A DNA stretch of 64,000 bases from Xiphophorus maculatus (lineage: Eukaryota > Chordata > Actinopteri > Cyprinodontiformes > Poeciliidae): positions 23,759,968 through 23,823,967 of the forward strand of contig NC_036456.1 of the NCBI RefSeq assembly GCF_002775205.1. Direction: 5' to 3'. Shown here piece by piece: positions 43,380 to 54,969 of this stretch. Both the position numbers and the translations under genes were made by a program. The first letter of the stretch is position 1; each line of letters opens with the position of its first letter. Below the pieces are notes generated by a model. The model ran no database searches. It saw nothing but the letters and a program-made list of their open reading frames with translations, and was not told the origin of the DNA.

Positions 43380-43560
43380 ATTGTGAGAATAAAGTCGTGG
43401 TATTACCACAAAAAGTCATAATATTACCACTTTATTTTTGAAATATTATGACTTAATTCTTGCACAACTTTATTCTTGTAATAGTATGACTTTAGTCTTG
43501 TAATTTTATTACTATATTCTCACATTATTATGACTTTATTCTCATAATTATTATTTTTTT
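43380..43560. repeat. GAGAATAAAGTC-type satellite-like repeat
   Basis: Repeated and inverted variants of AATAAAGTC, TATGACTTTATTCT and ATAATATT, a low-complexity repeat seen widely in fish genomes. Confidence 0.6.
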
Positions 43561-44534
43561 CTTTTTCTTAGTGTGGCCCTAATACTAAATGGTAAAAGTA
43601 TGTATGTATGCAGCAACAGTTAATATCATTTGCATTTGCATTTAAGTTTGCAGTAAATTGTCCAAAAATCAGAGCTTGACTGATTTTTTGTTTTGTTTTG
43701 TTTTTGCCACTTTTTTCTGTGTTTTCTGTCTCACTGACAGGTAACCAAAAGCAGAGAAGCAACTCTCTCATCTTTCTAAACTTCCCATTGAAACGTTGAG
43801 GCAACTTCTCTTTAAATCACAGATAAAACTTTATTGACATGCAGTGTTCAGGTTTTATTGGTGTTGGACCGTCCAATGCAGAGAGCAAAGATAAGATATA
43901 GCTGAACTGAATTTTTCCCAAGCAGATTGAATCAGGTGGCTTTACTTACTGGGCCCTGATTGTGTGTGTGCGTGGGGGTGTGCATGTGTGTGTGTTCACT
44001 TCAAGCCTCATTATTATTGATTGAAATTAATTTTCATTTACATGAAGTGACAAAAATCCCAATTTTGAAGGAAATTGGTCTAATTTTTCCAAAATGCAGA
44101 GACTGAGCTTCATGTTCATTTAACTCAGCTACAACATAGTAATAACTGAAATATATACAGTAGATAATTTTGGGTAGAACGTTTTCTTCCTGAGATGCCT
44201 TTGATAAAATGAGTCAAGTTTTCACATGAAGGAACCGTGGGAACAGCAGTGTTTTCTAATGATATGTTTTAATCTCACAATAAGCTGTAATGTTTATGTG
44301 TGTCAAGGTGAAAATGTGTATGTTTGCTGGGATCTGGGTGGAAAGGATGAATCCCTTATTTGTGTTAAGAAAAGATTAATTAAACTGTGAAATCTTGCTG
44401 ACACAGCTGTATACTGTTGTGTTTTTAAATATAAAAAACATCCTACAGCTGTGATATCTTTTAGTATCAGCTTCCTGCAGAGGGGGGAAAACACCTTAGG
44501 GCTCCACTTCCTCATGTTTTTGAGACATCTGCAG

Positions 44535-44770
44535 ACTTACAGTGGATATCGAAAACATACAAACCCTGTTTAATAAGCTGGACAGACAAAAATTAATAAT
44601 TAAAGAAACATTTCCACCTTTAATGTAACCTATTTCCTGCATGTGTTGATAAAAAAACAAGGCAGTAACCTGGTTGAATTTAACAGTTTGCTGAATCACA
44701 TTTTGATTCTGCTTGGGTTCATGCCTACAATCAGTTACTTTGTAGTTAATTTTTTTTAAGTTTTTTGACA
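44535..44770. mobile_element. Fish interspersed repeat beginning TACAGTGGATATC
   Basis: Contains TACAGTGGATATCGAAAA, TTTCCACCTTTAATGTAACC and a later CTGCTTGGGTTCATGCC. From memory this is a common fish repeat; the exact family is not assigned. Confidence 0.45.
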
Positions 44771-44783
44771 TTTTAAGTATTTA

Positions 44784-45157
44784 CACTGCAAATCCACAAA
44801 ATTTTACCAAGTATTTTTGGTCTAGTTTCTAGTGCAAATATCTTAGTGAATTAGAAATAAGACAGAACTAACCTATAAGTAACTTTTAAGCAGAAATAGG
44901 AACTTGTCTTAAGTAAATAATTCCTTAATATTGAAAAAGTACTTCTTCCATTTGCAGATTATTATGTATTGTTATATGTGAAATTATATACCAATGGAAC
45001 TAGTATTTTTCACCTATGTTAAGGAATTATTTACTTAAAACAAGCTTCTATTGCTTGTAAACGTGTAAGTCGGTTCTGTCTTATTTCAAGTATACTAAGA
45101 TATTTGCACAAGAAACTAGACCAAAAATACTTGGTAAGATATCGTGTTTTTGCAGTG
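44784..45157. mobile_element. CACTG-type foldback MITE, TA-flanked copy
   Basis: Starts CACTGCAAATCCACAAAAT and ends TTTTTGCAGTG with TA on each side. Long inverted halves, same family as 40685-41091. Confidence 0.85.
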
Positions 45158-45334
45158 TAGCTAGTCATAGCTATTAAGGACCTCGTTGTACAAAAGTGTC
45201 ATTCAAAAGAAAGTGTATAAAGTAATGCATAGAATGCTTAAGCATCTGGTACTAGGTCCAGTTTCAGTCCAGTGGAAGTCTGTTTTCATCCAAGCTCTTT
45301 CATTCTACACATACAAAGATAGTTTATCATTCTA

Positions 45335-45670
45335 CATTATAAAAATTTTACTCAAGTAGAACTATCAGCTAGATATAGGAGCTTGTTTTAAGTAATTAAT
45401 TTCTTAATATTGATGAAAAAGTACCAGTTCCAATGGCAGATAATTTCACTCATAATCAGACATTTTCCCGTGTATATAAGTGAAATAATCTGCCGATGGT
45501 AAAAGTACAAGTACTTTTTCTTCAATATTAAGGAATTATTAACTTAATACAAGTTTATATGTCTTGCTGAAAAGTTACTTGTAAGTTGTTTTTGTCTTAT
45601 TTCAAGTGAACTAAGATTTGCATTAGAAACTAGACTAAAATACTTGGTGAGATTAAGTGTTTTTGCAGTG
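45335..45670. mobile_element. CACTG-type foldback MITE, diverged left end
   Basis: The right end TTTTTGCAGTG is followed by TA. The left end CATTATAAAAATTTTACTC is diverged. The inner halves pair as in the other copies. It lies 178 bp from the previous copy. Confidence 0.75.
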
Positions 45671-46723
45671 TAGCCATATCTGTCCCTAGCTGGGTTTATA
45701 GTGACTTTAAGACAGGAAAATTGTTTGTTTAATTTAACCAAGTTATACTCATTGAAATCAAAGAATTATTTTACAATACATTATCAATACAGTGTCATAA
45801 AAACAAAATATCACCTGTATTTTAACAGGGATTTGATGGTGAAGCTTAGATTGTAAGATTTCACTGGTATAAAGTGCCAAAATCTTAAAAACCTCTTCAG
45901 TTCAGTTTGTACTTTGAGGACAATAAATTGCAGAATACCCAAGTATATAAGTTTTTAACTTCCATCTCTTCTCATTAAGAGGCAAGACAGATGAAGAGTA
46001 GTACCCCAAATAATTTTTTAAATAAACTCAAATCAATACGTTATTTTCTTTTTCTAATCTCATCAACTCATGAATCCAAACACATACACACTCATTCTGG
46101 TATTATTAGTAAATGTGCAAGTTATCTTAAGCTAATATCTTTATTGTTTGTAAGCATTACCAGCTGTTAAAATTACACTTTTTACCACACTTTCTCTAAA
46201 AGAACTGAATTGGAACAAACCTTCGATCTGAAAAAAGTTTTGTCTTTTTCAGTCTGTTTTGCAGTCCTTGACTTCAGCCACTAAAGATTTGGTGAAGTTA
46301 AAGTTCTCATTTTTTTTAACTGGCCTAACATCCAATTAAGTTGGAAAACTGTATTAAAATTCTGTGAATGTTTAGAGGAGGCGTCTATTTTTTATAGAAG
46401 TGTTTTCTTCATCACATTTGTCACATGATCTAAGTTATATTTTTGCAGGTTCATAAGTGGTCAAAACATGCCATAAAAGTTCAAAGGGCGTGCTTGTTAT
46501 GTACTCATAAATACTGATACCTGATAACATCATTTAAATCTCTGCAATGGTTCCTCCCTTCTAAAAAGTAGGTTAACAGATTCACAGAGCTGCACAGCAG
46601 AACTTGAAAAGTCACAGGACTGAATGCTTCTGTTTTTTGAAGGAGAACATTTTTCTGCATGCAGGTGGCTTTATGTGCAGTAGAGGCAATTAATGTTTAA
46701 CAAACCTTTTGTTGAAGTGGGAT

Positions 46724-48394
46724 ATGGCACAGAAAGGAGTTCAGATGGATTCTAAAGTCTCCTGTTGCATCTGTCTGGATCTACTGAAGGATCCAGTGAC
46801 TATTTCCTGTGGACACAGCTACTGCATGAACTGTATTAAAGACTTATGGGATGGAAAAGACCAGAAGGGAATCCACAGCTGCCTTTATTGCAGGAAAACT
46901 TCTACACTGAGGCGTACCTTGAAGAAAAACACCATACCAGAACAGTGGGTGGAGGATACAAAGAAGACTGAACTCAAAGATGCTCCAGCTGATCACTATT
47001 TTACTGGACATGAAAATGTGACCTGTGACATTTGCACTGGAAAGCAGATGAAAGCAGTCAAGTCCTGTCTGGTTTGTTTGGTTTCTTACTGTGAAAGTCA
47101 CCTCCAACCTCATTATGATGTTGCTCAATTTAAGAAACACAAGCTGGTGAATCCATCCAAGAAGCTCGAGGAACACATCTGCTCCCGTCATGATGAGGTG
47201 ATGAAGATCTTCTGTCATACTGATCAGAAGTGTATCTGTTATCTCTGCTTAATGGATGAACATAAAGGCCATGAAGCAGTCCAAGTTGCAGCAGGAAGAG
47301 CTGAGAAGCAGAAGGAGCTTGAGGTAAAGCAAAGGAAAATCCAGCAAAGAATCCAGGATCGAGAGAAAGATGTGAAGCTGCTTCAACAGGAGGTGGAGGC
47401 CATCAATGTCTCTGCTGATAAAGCTGTGGAGGACAGTGAGAAGATCTTCACTGAGCTGATCCGTCTCCTCCAGAAAAGAAGGTCTGATGTGAAGCAGCAG
47501 ATCAGATCCCAGCAGGAAACTGAAGTGAGTCGAGTCAAAGATGTTCAGGAGAAGCTGGAGCAGGAGATCACTGAGCTGAAGAGGAAAGACGCTGAGCTGG
47601 AGCAGCTCTCACACACAGAGGATCACAACCAGTTTCTCCACAACTACCCCTCACTGCCAGCACTCAGTGAGTCTACACACTCATCCAGCATCAAGATTCG
47701 TCCTCTGAGATACTTTGAGGACGTGACAGCAGCTGTGTCAGATGCAAAACGCGTTCTAGAAGGCCTATTGACAGAGATAAAAACAAACATCTCACTGACA
47801 GTGAGTAAAGTTGACGTTTTACTGCCAGAACCAGAACCAAAGACCAGAGCTGACTTTCTAAAATACTCACAAGAAATCACTCTGGATCCAAACACAGCAA
47901 ACAAATTTCTGTTGTTATCGGATAGAAACAGAAAAGTAACACTAATGAAGCAACAGCAGCTTTATGAAGATCATCCAGAAAGATTCACTTATTTTTGTGA
48001 AGTCCTGAGCAGAGAGAGTCTGACTGGACGTTGTTACTGGGAGGTTGAGTGGAAGGGGGGAGAGATTGAAGTTGCCATCACATACAAAAACATTTCCAGA
48101 GCAGGCACATCAGAAAAATGTGGATTTGGACTCAACGACAGATCCTGGGCTTTGCACTGTGACGCAAATAGTTACTCCTGTTCCTACAACAATGTTAAAA
48201 CTCCAGTATCAGGTCCAGTTTCCTCCAGAGTAGGAGTGTACCTCAATTACAAATTGGGTGTTCTGTGTTTCTACAGCATCTCCAAGAAAATGACTCTCCT
48301 CCACAGAGTCCAGACAACATTCACTCAGCCACTCTATGCTGGGCTTTGGCTTTTAGATTACGGAACCACAGCTGAGATCATTAGAGTTAAATAG
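46724..48394 (+). CDS. TRIM16-like/finTRIM-like E3 ligase A (single exon, 556 aa)
   Basis: Order: RING (residues 14-56: C14, C17, C29, H31, C34, C37, C53, C56), B-box 1 (CDICTGKQ), B-box 2 (ICSRHDEV, CICYLC, DEHKGHE), a long coiled coil, then PRY-SPRY from about residue 380 (EITLDPNT, LTGRCYWEVEW, GVYLNYKLG). I chose 46724 because MAQKGVQMDS aligns with the starts of the neighbouring paralogues; an in-frame ATG at 46709 would add five residues. Family role: RING-dependent ubiquitin ligase, dimerised by the coiled coil, with B30.2 for target recognition, often in antiviral or autophagy responses. First of five tandem paralogues on the same strand. Oddities: CLYC replaces the usual CPQC at the RING end, keeping the cysteines. 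It is the most diverged of the intact copies outside the coiled coil. Substrate unknown. Confidence 0.9.
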   Translation: MAQKGVQMDSKVSCCICLDLLKDPVTISCGHSYCMNCIKDLWDGKDQKGIHSCLYCRKTSTLRRTLKKNTIPEQWVEDTKKTELKDAPADHYFTGHENVTCDICTGKQMKAVKSCLVCLVSYCESHLQPHYDVAQFKKHKLVNPSKKLEEHICSRHDEVMKIFCHTDQKCICYLCLMDEHKGHEAVQVAAGRAEKQKELEVKQRKIQQRIQDREKDVKLLQQEVEAINVSADKAVEDSEKIFTELIRLLQKRRSDVKQQIRSQQETEVSRVKDVQEKLEQEITELKRKDAELEQLSHTEDHNQFLHNYPSLPALSESTHSSSIKIRPLRYFEDVTAAVSDAKRVLEGLLTEIKTNISLTVSKVDVLLPEPEPKTRADFLKYSQEITLDPNTANKFLLLSDRNRKVTLMKQQQLYEDHPERFTYFCEVLSRESLTGRCYWEVEWKGGEIEVAITYKNISRAGTSEKCGFGLNDRSWALHCDANSYSCSYNNVKTPVSGPVSSRVGVYLNYKLGVLCFYSISKKMTLLHRVQTTFTQPLYAGLWLLDYGTTAEIIRVK

Positions 48395-49929
48395 AGTACC
48401 AACAGCAATGCAAACTGGGTTTTTTAATTACTTTATTTGGTAAAAAAAAATGACACTTTCAATCAAAAGTTACATTAAATCTTTATTTACCGAATGACAC
48501 TACCTGATAACCATCATAAACATTCATGAAAATTCCTCCATATTTATGAAAGTGTCAAACAAATAAGTCTTATGCACATCCCATAAAATAAAGTGGATGA
48601 TGTGCCAACACTAAGAAAAACACTTATGGTGCAACTGAAATTAATCAATCATGTCTGGATTTAACTTTGTTAAAATATGGTTTTAATTTAGTGCAACATC
48701 CTGTTTTTGTATTGAGAGAGAGACTTTTGGTAATTAAATACTCACAAAGATACAAGGTAATTTTGATTCTGGCAGTAATGTGATTCCTTATTATCATTCA
48801 ATCATACAATTGAATTTTTAAGGCTCACTGGATAAGAAGAATAATTACCCCTCACTTTCACACTAAGAAATTATGTATTCGATTTATTCAGACTCATGCA
48901 TTTGTTGTTCATTAACATAAGAGTCCACTGTTTATGAGGCCATAACATTAAATTAATTGATAAATTAATACTTAAAGCCTGATGAAAGTGTTGCACTAAT
49001 CTAAAAGATTAATATGGGATGGAAATAACTTCCTTAAGATGATTCAGGAAAATTTTACACTGAATGGTCAAGATTTGAACTTTGACATTTAGAGTGCTGT
49101 TAAGGTTTCATTTTTACTTGTTTTGACAGGAAACATAAAAAATTTCAACAACTCAAATCATAGAAACTGGAAAGATTTTCATTTAAATGTTTATATATCT
49201 TCCTTGTTCTCTGCTTCTGAACTTTATTGTCATATTAACACAAATCTGGGGGTGAAAGTCTGTTTGCATTGTGTAAAGTTTAGATAAAAATGTAATCAGC
49301 TTTAATATAATTGGACTCTGTGTTATTGTGTTTTAATCAGATGTGGATTGGATGATTGATTAACTCATGAATCATTTTAGAAACTAACGAATTATTAACA
49401 GTTTAAACTGTTTATTGTTTTGTTTAGTTGATCCTTCTGTTTGCTTTTGATTTCTTTTTAAATGTTTTATACAAATAACTTGTTTCATTTTGTTTTGATC
49501 ACAAAAACAAATACATTTAATTTACTGGGTCATGTTTTCTTATATGATGAATATTTTTCATTATACTTAACATTTTTATCTATTGAACATTTTAACTCTG
49601 CTCACTGATACTAGAATGTTGAAAGTGGAAGATGAATTGAGGAAGGATATTTAATAAAAAAGGAAACAGAAATGTTTACTCATGGTTACTTATTACTTCA
49701 CTATTATTCAGCCTCCTGAAAGGTAATTCTGACTGAGCCCCACTTTTCATGGTAGCACAATAGTGGTAAACACATTCCAGTGCAGAAACACTAAGCAGCT
49801 GCTACAAAAACTTTTCCAACACAAAAGAACAACTCACCTAAAACACAAGAGACACTCAATTAAGCCAAATCTATGGAGAACATGAAAGATCAACACTAAA
49901 CAGAAGAGGTGACCTCAGATCAGTGTCAA

Positions 49930-50480
49930 GATTAACTTTATTTATTTACCACATTTCCAATCACTCAGCTGCCCAAAGTGATTTACCAACTAAATAACGT
50001 AAAAATATACAATAATGTGAAGCAGTCGTGTAATAAACATATATAAAAGAATTTAGTACAACTAGAAAATTAAACAATATGACTAGAAAAACAGTGACTA
50101 AGGCTGGTAAAGAACAATGTTTCAGATGACCTCTGCTAAAGGTCAGCCCATAAAATTGTGTCAGTAGTAGAGATTTAAAATGTCCCAGTGTTTGTGCAGA
50201 ACTAATATTTAGAGGCAGACTGATCCAGAGTCTGAGAGCTGCAGCAAGTTGAGACAAGACTTTAGAATAAATAAAGTCAGTTGTGAGCTGGAGCTCATGG
50301 TTCTTACTGGAGCGTAAAAAACAGGAGCTCAGATAACAAAGAACGGGATTGGCTGTTAAGTGATTTAAGAAGAAAAAGTAAAGTTTTAAATTTTATTCTG
50401 TGTGTAAGAGGAAGTTAGTGCAGTGAGGCCAACACTGGGGTTTTATATTCCTTCTGTTTCATAACAGTCAGCAGATTTAG
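49930..50480 (-). mobile_element. Decayed retroelement-like repeat
   Basis: Contains AACTTTATTTATTTACC, CTGCCCAAAGTGATTTA, CTGGAGCTCATGGTTCTTAC and GAGGCCAACACTGGGG, phrases typical of fish interspersed repeats read from the 3' end. No open reading frame survives. Confidence 0.4.
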
Positions 50481-51429
50481 GATCAACTATTATTAGATGA
50501 GGATGGCATAACAAGTGAAACTGCTGCAGTTGTCTTGAATTTTAACTTATAGTGGTTTTTACTTCACAAAATGGTGAAAACAAAGGAGTTTTTCTTAAAA
50601 AACTAAAACTGCCCAATTTATCTACACTAATGTTAAAAATCTTATAAAAAGATGCTTACATGCATATTGCATATTGAATCCCATGCAACACACTTTTTGA
50701 TCTATTATTAATTATAGCCTTATGAAAAAAAGCTAATTTATTTTTATATCTAAGATAAGAAATTTGACAATTTTAAGAAATTACATTTTATATTATTATG
50801 TTTTAAAATACATAAAAACAAAAATCTTTTGTTTAAAGAGCATGGATACATTTCCTTCTATATTTGTAAAACTATGTTATGAAAAACCACTGAATTTCTA
50901 AGCCATTTGTAAGAAAGAAATACATCAAAAAAATTATTTCTGGTATTTTCAGTATCGCTGTAAAGATTCATTGCAATTACATCACAATAAACTGAAAAAC
51001 TGCTAAAAGCAGGTTTTATTAAATCATATTATTGAAATGGCTCCCAATACAAGTTATGGGCTATTTAAATTATAACTTGTTGCTTTATTTTTAAACCTTT
51101 TTTTAGTTTTGTCATGTCCTGGATGACTGAGAACCAACAGGTAGATAGAAATTAATGTCTGGGAAGTATCATAATTTAAACATAACACTTAAAGCACCAG
51201 GGTTTATAAATAAAAATATTCAGATTTTATTTTGTGGTTTTAAAGGCTTTACGTTGAAGACAGTGAGAAATAAAGGGATAGCTTTCTGTTTTTTCTGTCT
51301 GTTCTCTCTTCTCAGCTCAAACGCATGTCGGTCACTCCTCAGCCCCTCCCTCCCACTTCAGCGGCTCTAAGGGAGCCTGTGCCGCTGTTGATCCTCCTAC
51401 AAGTTGGAAGGAACCATTGCTCTAATAAC

Positions 51430-51454
51430 GGTGGTGGTGGGGGGGGGGGGGGGG
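51430..51454. repeat. G-run (poly-G about 18 bp)
   Basis: GGTGGTGG runs into an uninterrupted G tract, capable of G-quadruplex formation on the + strand. More G runs follow at about 51565-51610. Confidence 0.85.
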
Positions 51455-51943
51455 CCTAAAAATGTATTCGTATTTTCTTAGATGAATGGCCGATTTATTT
51501 AATTCTTTGTTTCTTTTGCCTTTTCATATTGATCTTGTTTAAATGCAAACTTTATTCACTTTTTTTTGGGGTGGGGGGCAATTCTAGACTTTTCCAAGAT
51601 TGGGGAGGTCCGGACTCACCCCCATCCCCCGCCAGCCCTCTGGGATTTACGCCTATGGGTGAGCCGGAAAAGCAACGTTTCTTTTCTTGAAATCAAACAT
51701 CAAGTAAAGTCCGTTTAGCGTTTCCACCACTGTTCAGTTCTTTCCGAAGATTTCTTGGTTCCTACTTTCTAACAGATGAGAAATCTTTGTGATCGTTATC
51801 ATCTCTGTGCAGCAAAAGGCAAGAGCTGACAAGTCAGGTGGCTGAGAAAGGGGGAAAAGCTAGATTTGGCTTCTGGAGTGACTCACTTGTTTTCTTTGGA
51901 AGAAATTAAACTTCAGAGACTCTCACTGCTATTCAGAGCTGCA

Positions 51944-53617
51944 ATGGAGCAGCCAGGATATCAAATGGATTCTGTGAAGTTCTCCTGTTCCATCTGTTTG
52001 GATCTACTGAAGGATCCAGTGACTATTCCCTGTGGACACAGTTACTGTATGAACTGCATTAAAACACACTGGGATGAAGAAGTTCTGAGGAAAATCTACA
52101 GCTGCCCTCAGTGCAGGAAAGAGTTCATACCAAAGCCTGCTCTGGAGAAAAACATCATGTTAGCTGATTTAGTGGAGGATCTGAAGAAGACTGGACTCCA
52201 AGCTGCTCCAGCTGATCACTGCTATGCTGGACCTGAAGATGTGGCCTGTGATGTCTGCACTGGGAGGAAGATGAAAGCTGTCAAGTCCTGTTTATCTTGT
52301 TCAGCTTCTTATTGTAAGAATCATCTCCAACCTCACTACTGTGATCCACCATTACAGAAGCACAAACTGGTGAGCCCGTCCAAGAATCTCCAACAGAACA
52401 TCTGCTCTTGTCATGATGAAGTGATGGAGATCTTCTGTCGTACTGATCAGCAGTGTATCTGTTATCTCTGCTTAATGGATGAACATAAAGACCATGAAAC
52501 AGTCCCAGCTGCAGCAGAAAGAGCTGAGAAGCAGAAGAAGCTCCAGAAGAGTCGGCAACAAATAATGCAAAGACTCCTGGAACGAGAGAAAGATGTGAAG
52601 CTGCTTCAACAGGAGGTGGAGGCCATCAATGTCTCTGCTGATAAAGCAGTGGAGGACAGTGAGAAGATCTTCACTGAGATGATCCGTCTCCTCCAGAAAA
52701 GAAGCTCTGATGTGAAGCAGCAGATCAGATCCCAGCAGGAAACTGAAGTGAGTCGAGTCAAAGATGTTCAGGAGAAGCTGGAGCAGGAGATCACTGAGCT
52801 GAAGAGGAAAGACGCTGAGCTGGAGCAGCTCTCACACACAGAGGATCACAACCAGTTTCTCCTCAACTACCCCTCACTGCCAGCACTCAGTGAGTCTACA
52901 CACTCATCCAGCATCAACATCCGTCCTCTGAGACACTTTGAGGACGTGGCAGCAGCTGTGTCAGAGCTCAGAAATAAACTACAGGACATCCTGAGAGACA
53001 CATGGACAAACATCGAACTGGCAATTACTGATGTGGATGTATTGTTGTCAGAACCAGAACCAAAGACCAGAGCTGGATTGTTAAAATATTCAACCGAAAT
53101 CGCTCTGGATCCAAATACAGTAAATATAAATTTGTTATTATCTGAGTGGAACAGAAAAGTAATTGTGGGTGACATACAGCATTCTTATCCTCACCATCCA
53201 GACAGATTCAATGACTGTTTTCAGGTTCTGAGCAGAGAGAGTCTGACTGGACGTTGTTATTGGGAGGTGGAGTGGAAAGGAGGTGTAGTTGATGTAGCAG
53301 TTTCATACAAAAACATCAGCAGAGCAGGATGGTCAAAGGAATGTTTATTTGGATTCAATGACAAATCTTGGTCTTTGCGATGTGACAGAAACATTTCTGC
53401 ATTTTTGCATAACAACATTAAAACTCCAGTACCAGGTCCAGTTTCCTCCAGAATAGGAGTGTACCTGGATCACAGAGCAGGTATTCTGTCTTTCTACAGC
53501 GTCTCTGAAACCATGACTCTCCTCCACAGAGTCCAGACCAGATTCACTCAGCTGCTACATGCTGGAGTTGGACTCTGTAATGATAAGTCCTCTGCTGAGG
53601 TGATGAAACCTAAATAG
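51944..53617 (+). CDS. TRIM16-like/finTRIM-like E3 ligase B (single exon, 557 aa)
   Basis: RING residues 15-57 (C15, C18, C30, H32, C35, C38, C54, C57; CPQCRK end), B-box 1 (CDVCTGRK), B-box 2 (ICSCHDEVM, CICYLC, DEHKDHE), coiled coil about 185-330, PRY-SPRY from about 382 (EIALDPNT, CYWEVEW, GVYLDHRAG). The start at 51944 (MEQPGYQMDS) is chosen by alignment with copies C and E; the frame is open back to an ATG at 51866, which would add 26 residues. All zinc ligands are present. Ends in TAG. A protein-scaffold E3 ligase role is inferred from the family; ligand and substrate are unknown. The coiled-coil DNA (about 52590-52970) is nearly identical to the other copies, unlike the RING and SPRY ends. 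Confidence 0.92.
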   Translation: MEQPGYQMDSVKFSCSICLDLLKDPVTIPCGHSYCMNCIKTHWDEEVLRKIYSCPQCRKEFIPKPALEKNIMLADLVEDLKKTGLQAAPADHCYAGPEDVACDVCTGRKMKAVKSCLSCSASYCKNHLQPHYCDPPLQKHKLVSPSKNLQQNICSCHDEVMEIFCRTDQQCICYLCLMDEHKDHETVPAAAERAEKQKKLQKSRQQIMQRLLEREKDVKLLQQEVEAINVSADKAVEDSEKIFTEMIRLLQKRSSDVKQQIRSQQETEVSRVKDVQEKLEQEITELKRKDAELEQLSHTEDHNQFLLNYPSLPALSESTHSSSINIRPLRHFEDVAAAVSELRNKLQDILRDTWTNIELAITDVDVLLSEPEPKTRAGLLKYSTEIALDPNTVNINLLLSEWNRKVIVGDIQHSYPHHPDRFNDCFQVLSRESLTGRCYWEVEWKGGVVDVAVSYKNISRAGWSKECLFGFNDKSWSLRCDRNISAFLHNNIKTPVPGPVSSRIGVYLDHRAGILSFYSVSETMTLLHRVQTRFTQLLHAGVGLCNDKSSAEVMKPK

Positions 53618-54146
53618 TCAGGTGGTTAAAATGTGTATCTTAGTTTTAGTCTCTCTAGTCTCCATCATTGTTGTCGTTTCGTCACTGGTCAGAGATCAGC
53701 TGTCTTCATGGAACTACTTCCTCATCTTGTTTGTTGTTTTGTTAATTTTGTTGTTTGTTTGGGTGCTTCCCCTTCCAGTTTCTGTTCAGCCATGGTGACT
53801 ATCACTGCTTAGGAGGATTTTGATTCACCTAAGCTAATTACATTTACATGTATTACTTTATCAGAACAAATGGTTGTTAAAATCCACACAGCAAATTCAA
53901 AAGTGTTTTGGTGTGAGTACGGATGAAAACTGTAAGCACCATCATCATCATCATCATCATGATAATCATTTTGATCATCTATTAGTGTAAAACTAAAAGT
54001 TTTATACTGAAAATCTTTCATTTTTTAATGAAAGATTTGATTCACACATTACAACTGTCTGAACTGTGCAGACAGTTTATAAAAAATAAGAAATTTTCTT
54101 TAATTTTGATTTCTGAAATTTCTGTAAAAACTGAAATAAATATTTC

Positions 54147-54256
54147 CTCATCAAATGCATGAAATGTTGTCCACCTGTGTAACTGCATTGGTGCAGGTTA
54201 GAAGATCCAATATTGTTTGCCCTCAGGTCTAAATTACCACATCAACATTCTACAGT
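54147..54256 (+). repeat. Direct duplicate block, copy 1
   Basis: TTCCTCAT, GGTGCAG, TTAGAA and CTCAGGTCTAA...TACCACA in the same order recur at 55553-55665 in the same orientation, with diverged sequence between. Confidence 0.65.
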
Positions 54257-54299
54257 TCCCGCTGTCTTGATGTTTTACCCTCACTTTTCTTTAGAAAGT

Positions 54300-54690
54300 C
54301 CTGCCTGTCATTGCAAATGAACTGATCCAAATAGTAAACTCATCGCTCTCATCAGGTGTTTTTCCCTAGCCTTTGAAAACAGCAGTAATCAAACCAATGA
54401 TAATAAAGAACAGTATGGACAAATCACTACTGCAGAATTACTGCATTCTTCAGCAAAGTTATTGAAAAAGCTGTTTAAGCAGTTAAATAGCTTCCTAATG
54501 ATAACCAACCGCTTTGACTCCTCCCAGTCTGGCTTCTGGTCTCACCACAGTACTGAGGTTGGCCTCGTCAAAGTGTTAACGATATTCAAATAAACACAGA
54601 CTTTTGACAGTGTCAAAAGCTGTGGAAGAACCACAGTCCATGGTTCGTCCACAGCTTTTGACACTGTTGATCATGACATTTTACCAAAAT
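54300..54690 (+). pseudogene. LINE reverse-transcriptase relic
   Basis: Translated pieces resemble the RT of fish Rex/CR1/L2-like LINEs: VNSSLSSGVFP, a NY...FSKVIEKAV-like stretch, FDSSQSGFWSHHSTE, and AFDTVDHDILPK, the RT motif A with its aspartate. Frame changes and a short inverted duplication interrupt it. Not functional. Confidence 0.7.
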
Positions 54691-54710
54691 GACTGGTAAG
54701 TTGGGTCGGG

Positions 54711-54969
54711 ATACTGTATGTTTCTTCACAGAAAACAGAGCTGTTTCAATCCGTAATTATTATTCAAGTTGTTCAAATATTCACTTCAGCACCCATTCAG
54801 GAAATGGTGATACAACAACAAAGTTTAATGTCTTTGTGAGTAATGCAATAAAATATTTAGAAATAGTAACCAAGCCATGGTTTATAAATAAGCTGCTTAA
54901 TTCATGTATTAGTCCTGGTCCAATAACCTTTACCCTGGTTTCTCTGCCATATACTGGCATCTAGTGTTA
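54711..54969 (-). repeat. Inverted segmental repeat, arm 1
   Basis: Reads as the reverse complement of 55935-56185 with about 90% similarity by eye. Shared landmarks include ACTGTATGTTTCTTCACAGA, AACCTTTACCCTGGTTTCT and CATGGTTTAT. Confidence 0.8.

Larger units (their letters stand above)
38929..46723. other. Gene-free spacer between dclk2 and the TRIM array
   Basis: The dclk2 3' UTR lies at the left. The rest is AT-rich, with MITEs at 39199, 40685, 44784 and 45335, a hAT-like end near 42690 (CTTTGGACACCCCTG), a GAGAATAAAGTC-type satellite (43380-43560) and another repeat (44535-44770). Open frames here show no domains. Confidence 0.6.
48395..51943. other. Spacer between TRIM A and TRIM B
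   Basis: No gene. It contains a repeat with TTCATGAAAATTCC and TTATGAAAGTGTC pieces (about 48447-48590), a decayed LINE/SINE-like block (about 49930-50480, starting CTTTATTTATTTACCACAT on the + strand), and a G-run with C-rich partner (51430-51640). Confidence 0.45.

Noticed and set aside
46844..47218. Minus-strand ORFs opposite the TRIM genes (also 57412-57663, 58116-58361, 52867-53175, 60921-61352)
   Set aside because: Antisense shadows of conserved TRIM coding sequence; they recur in each paralogue only because the + strand is conserved.
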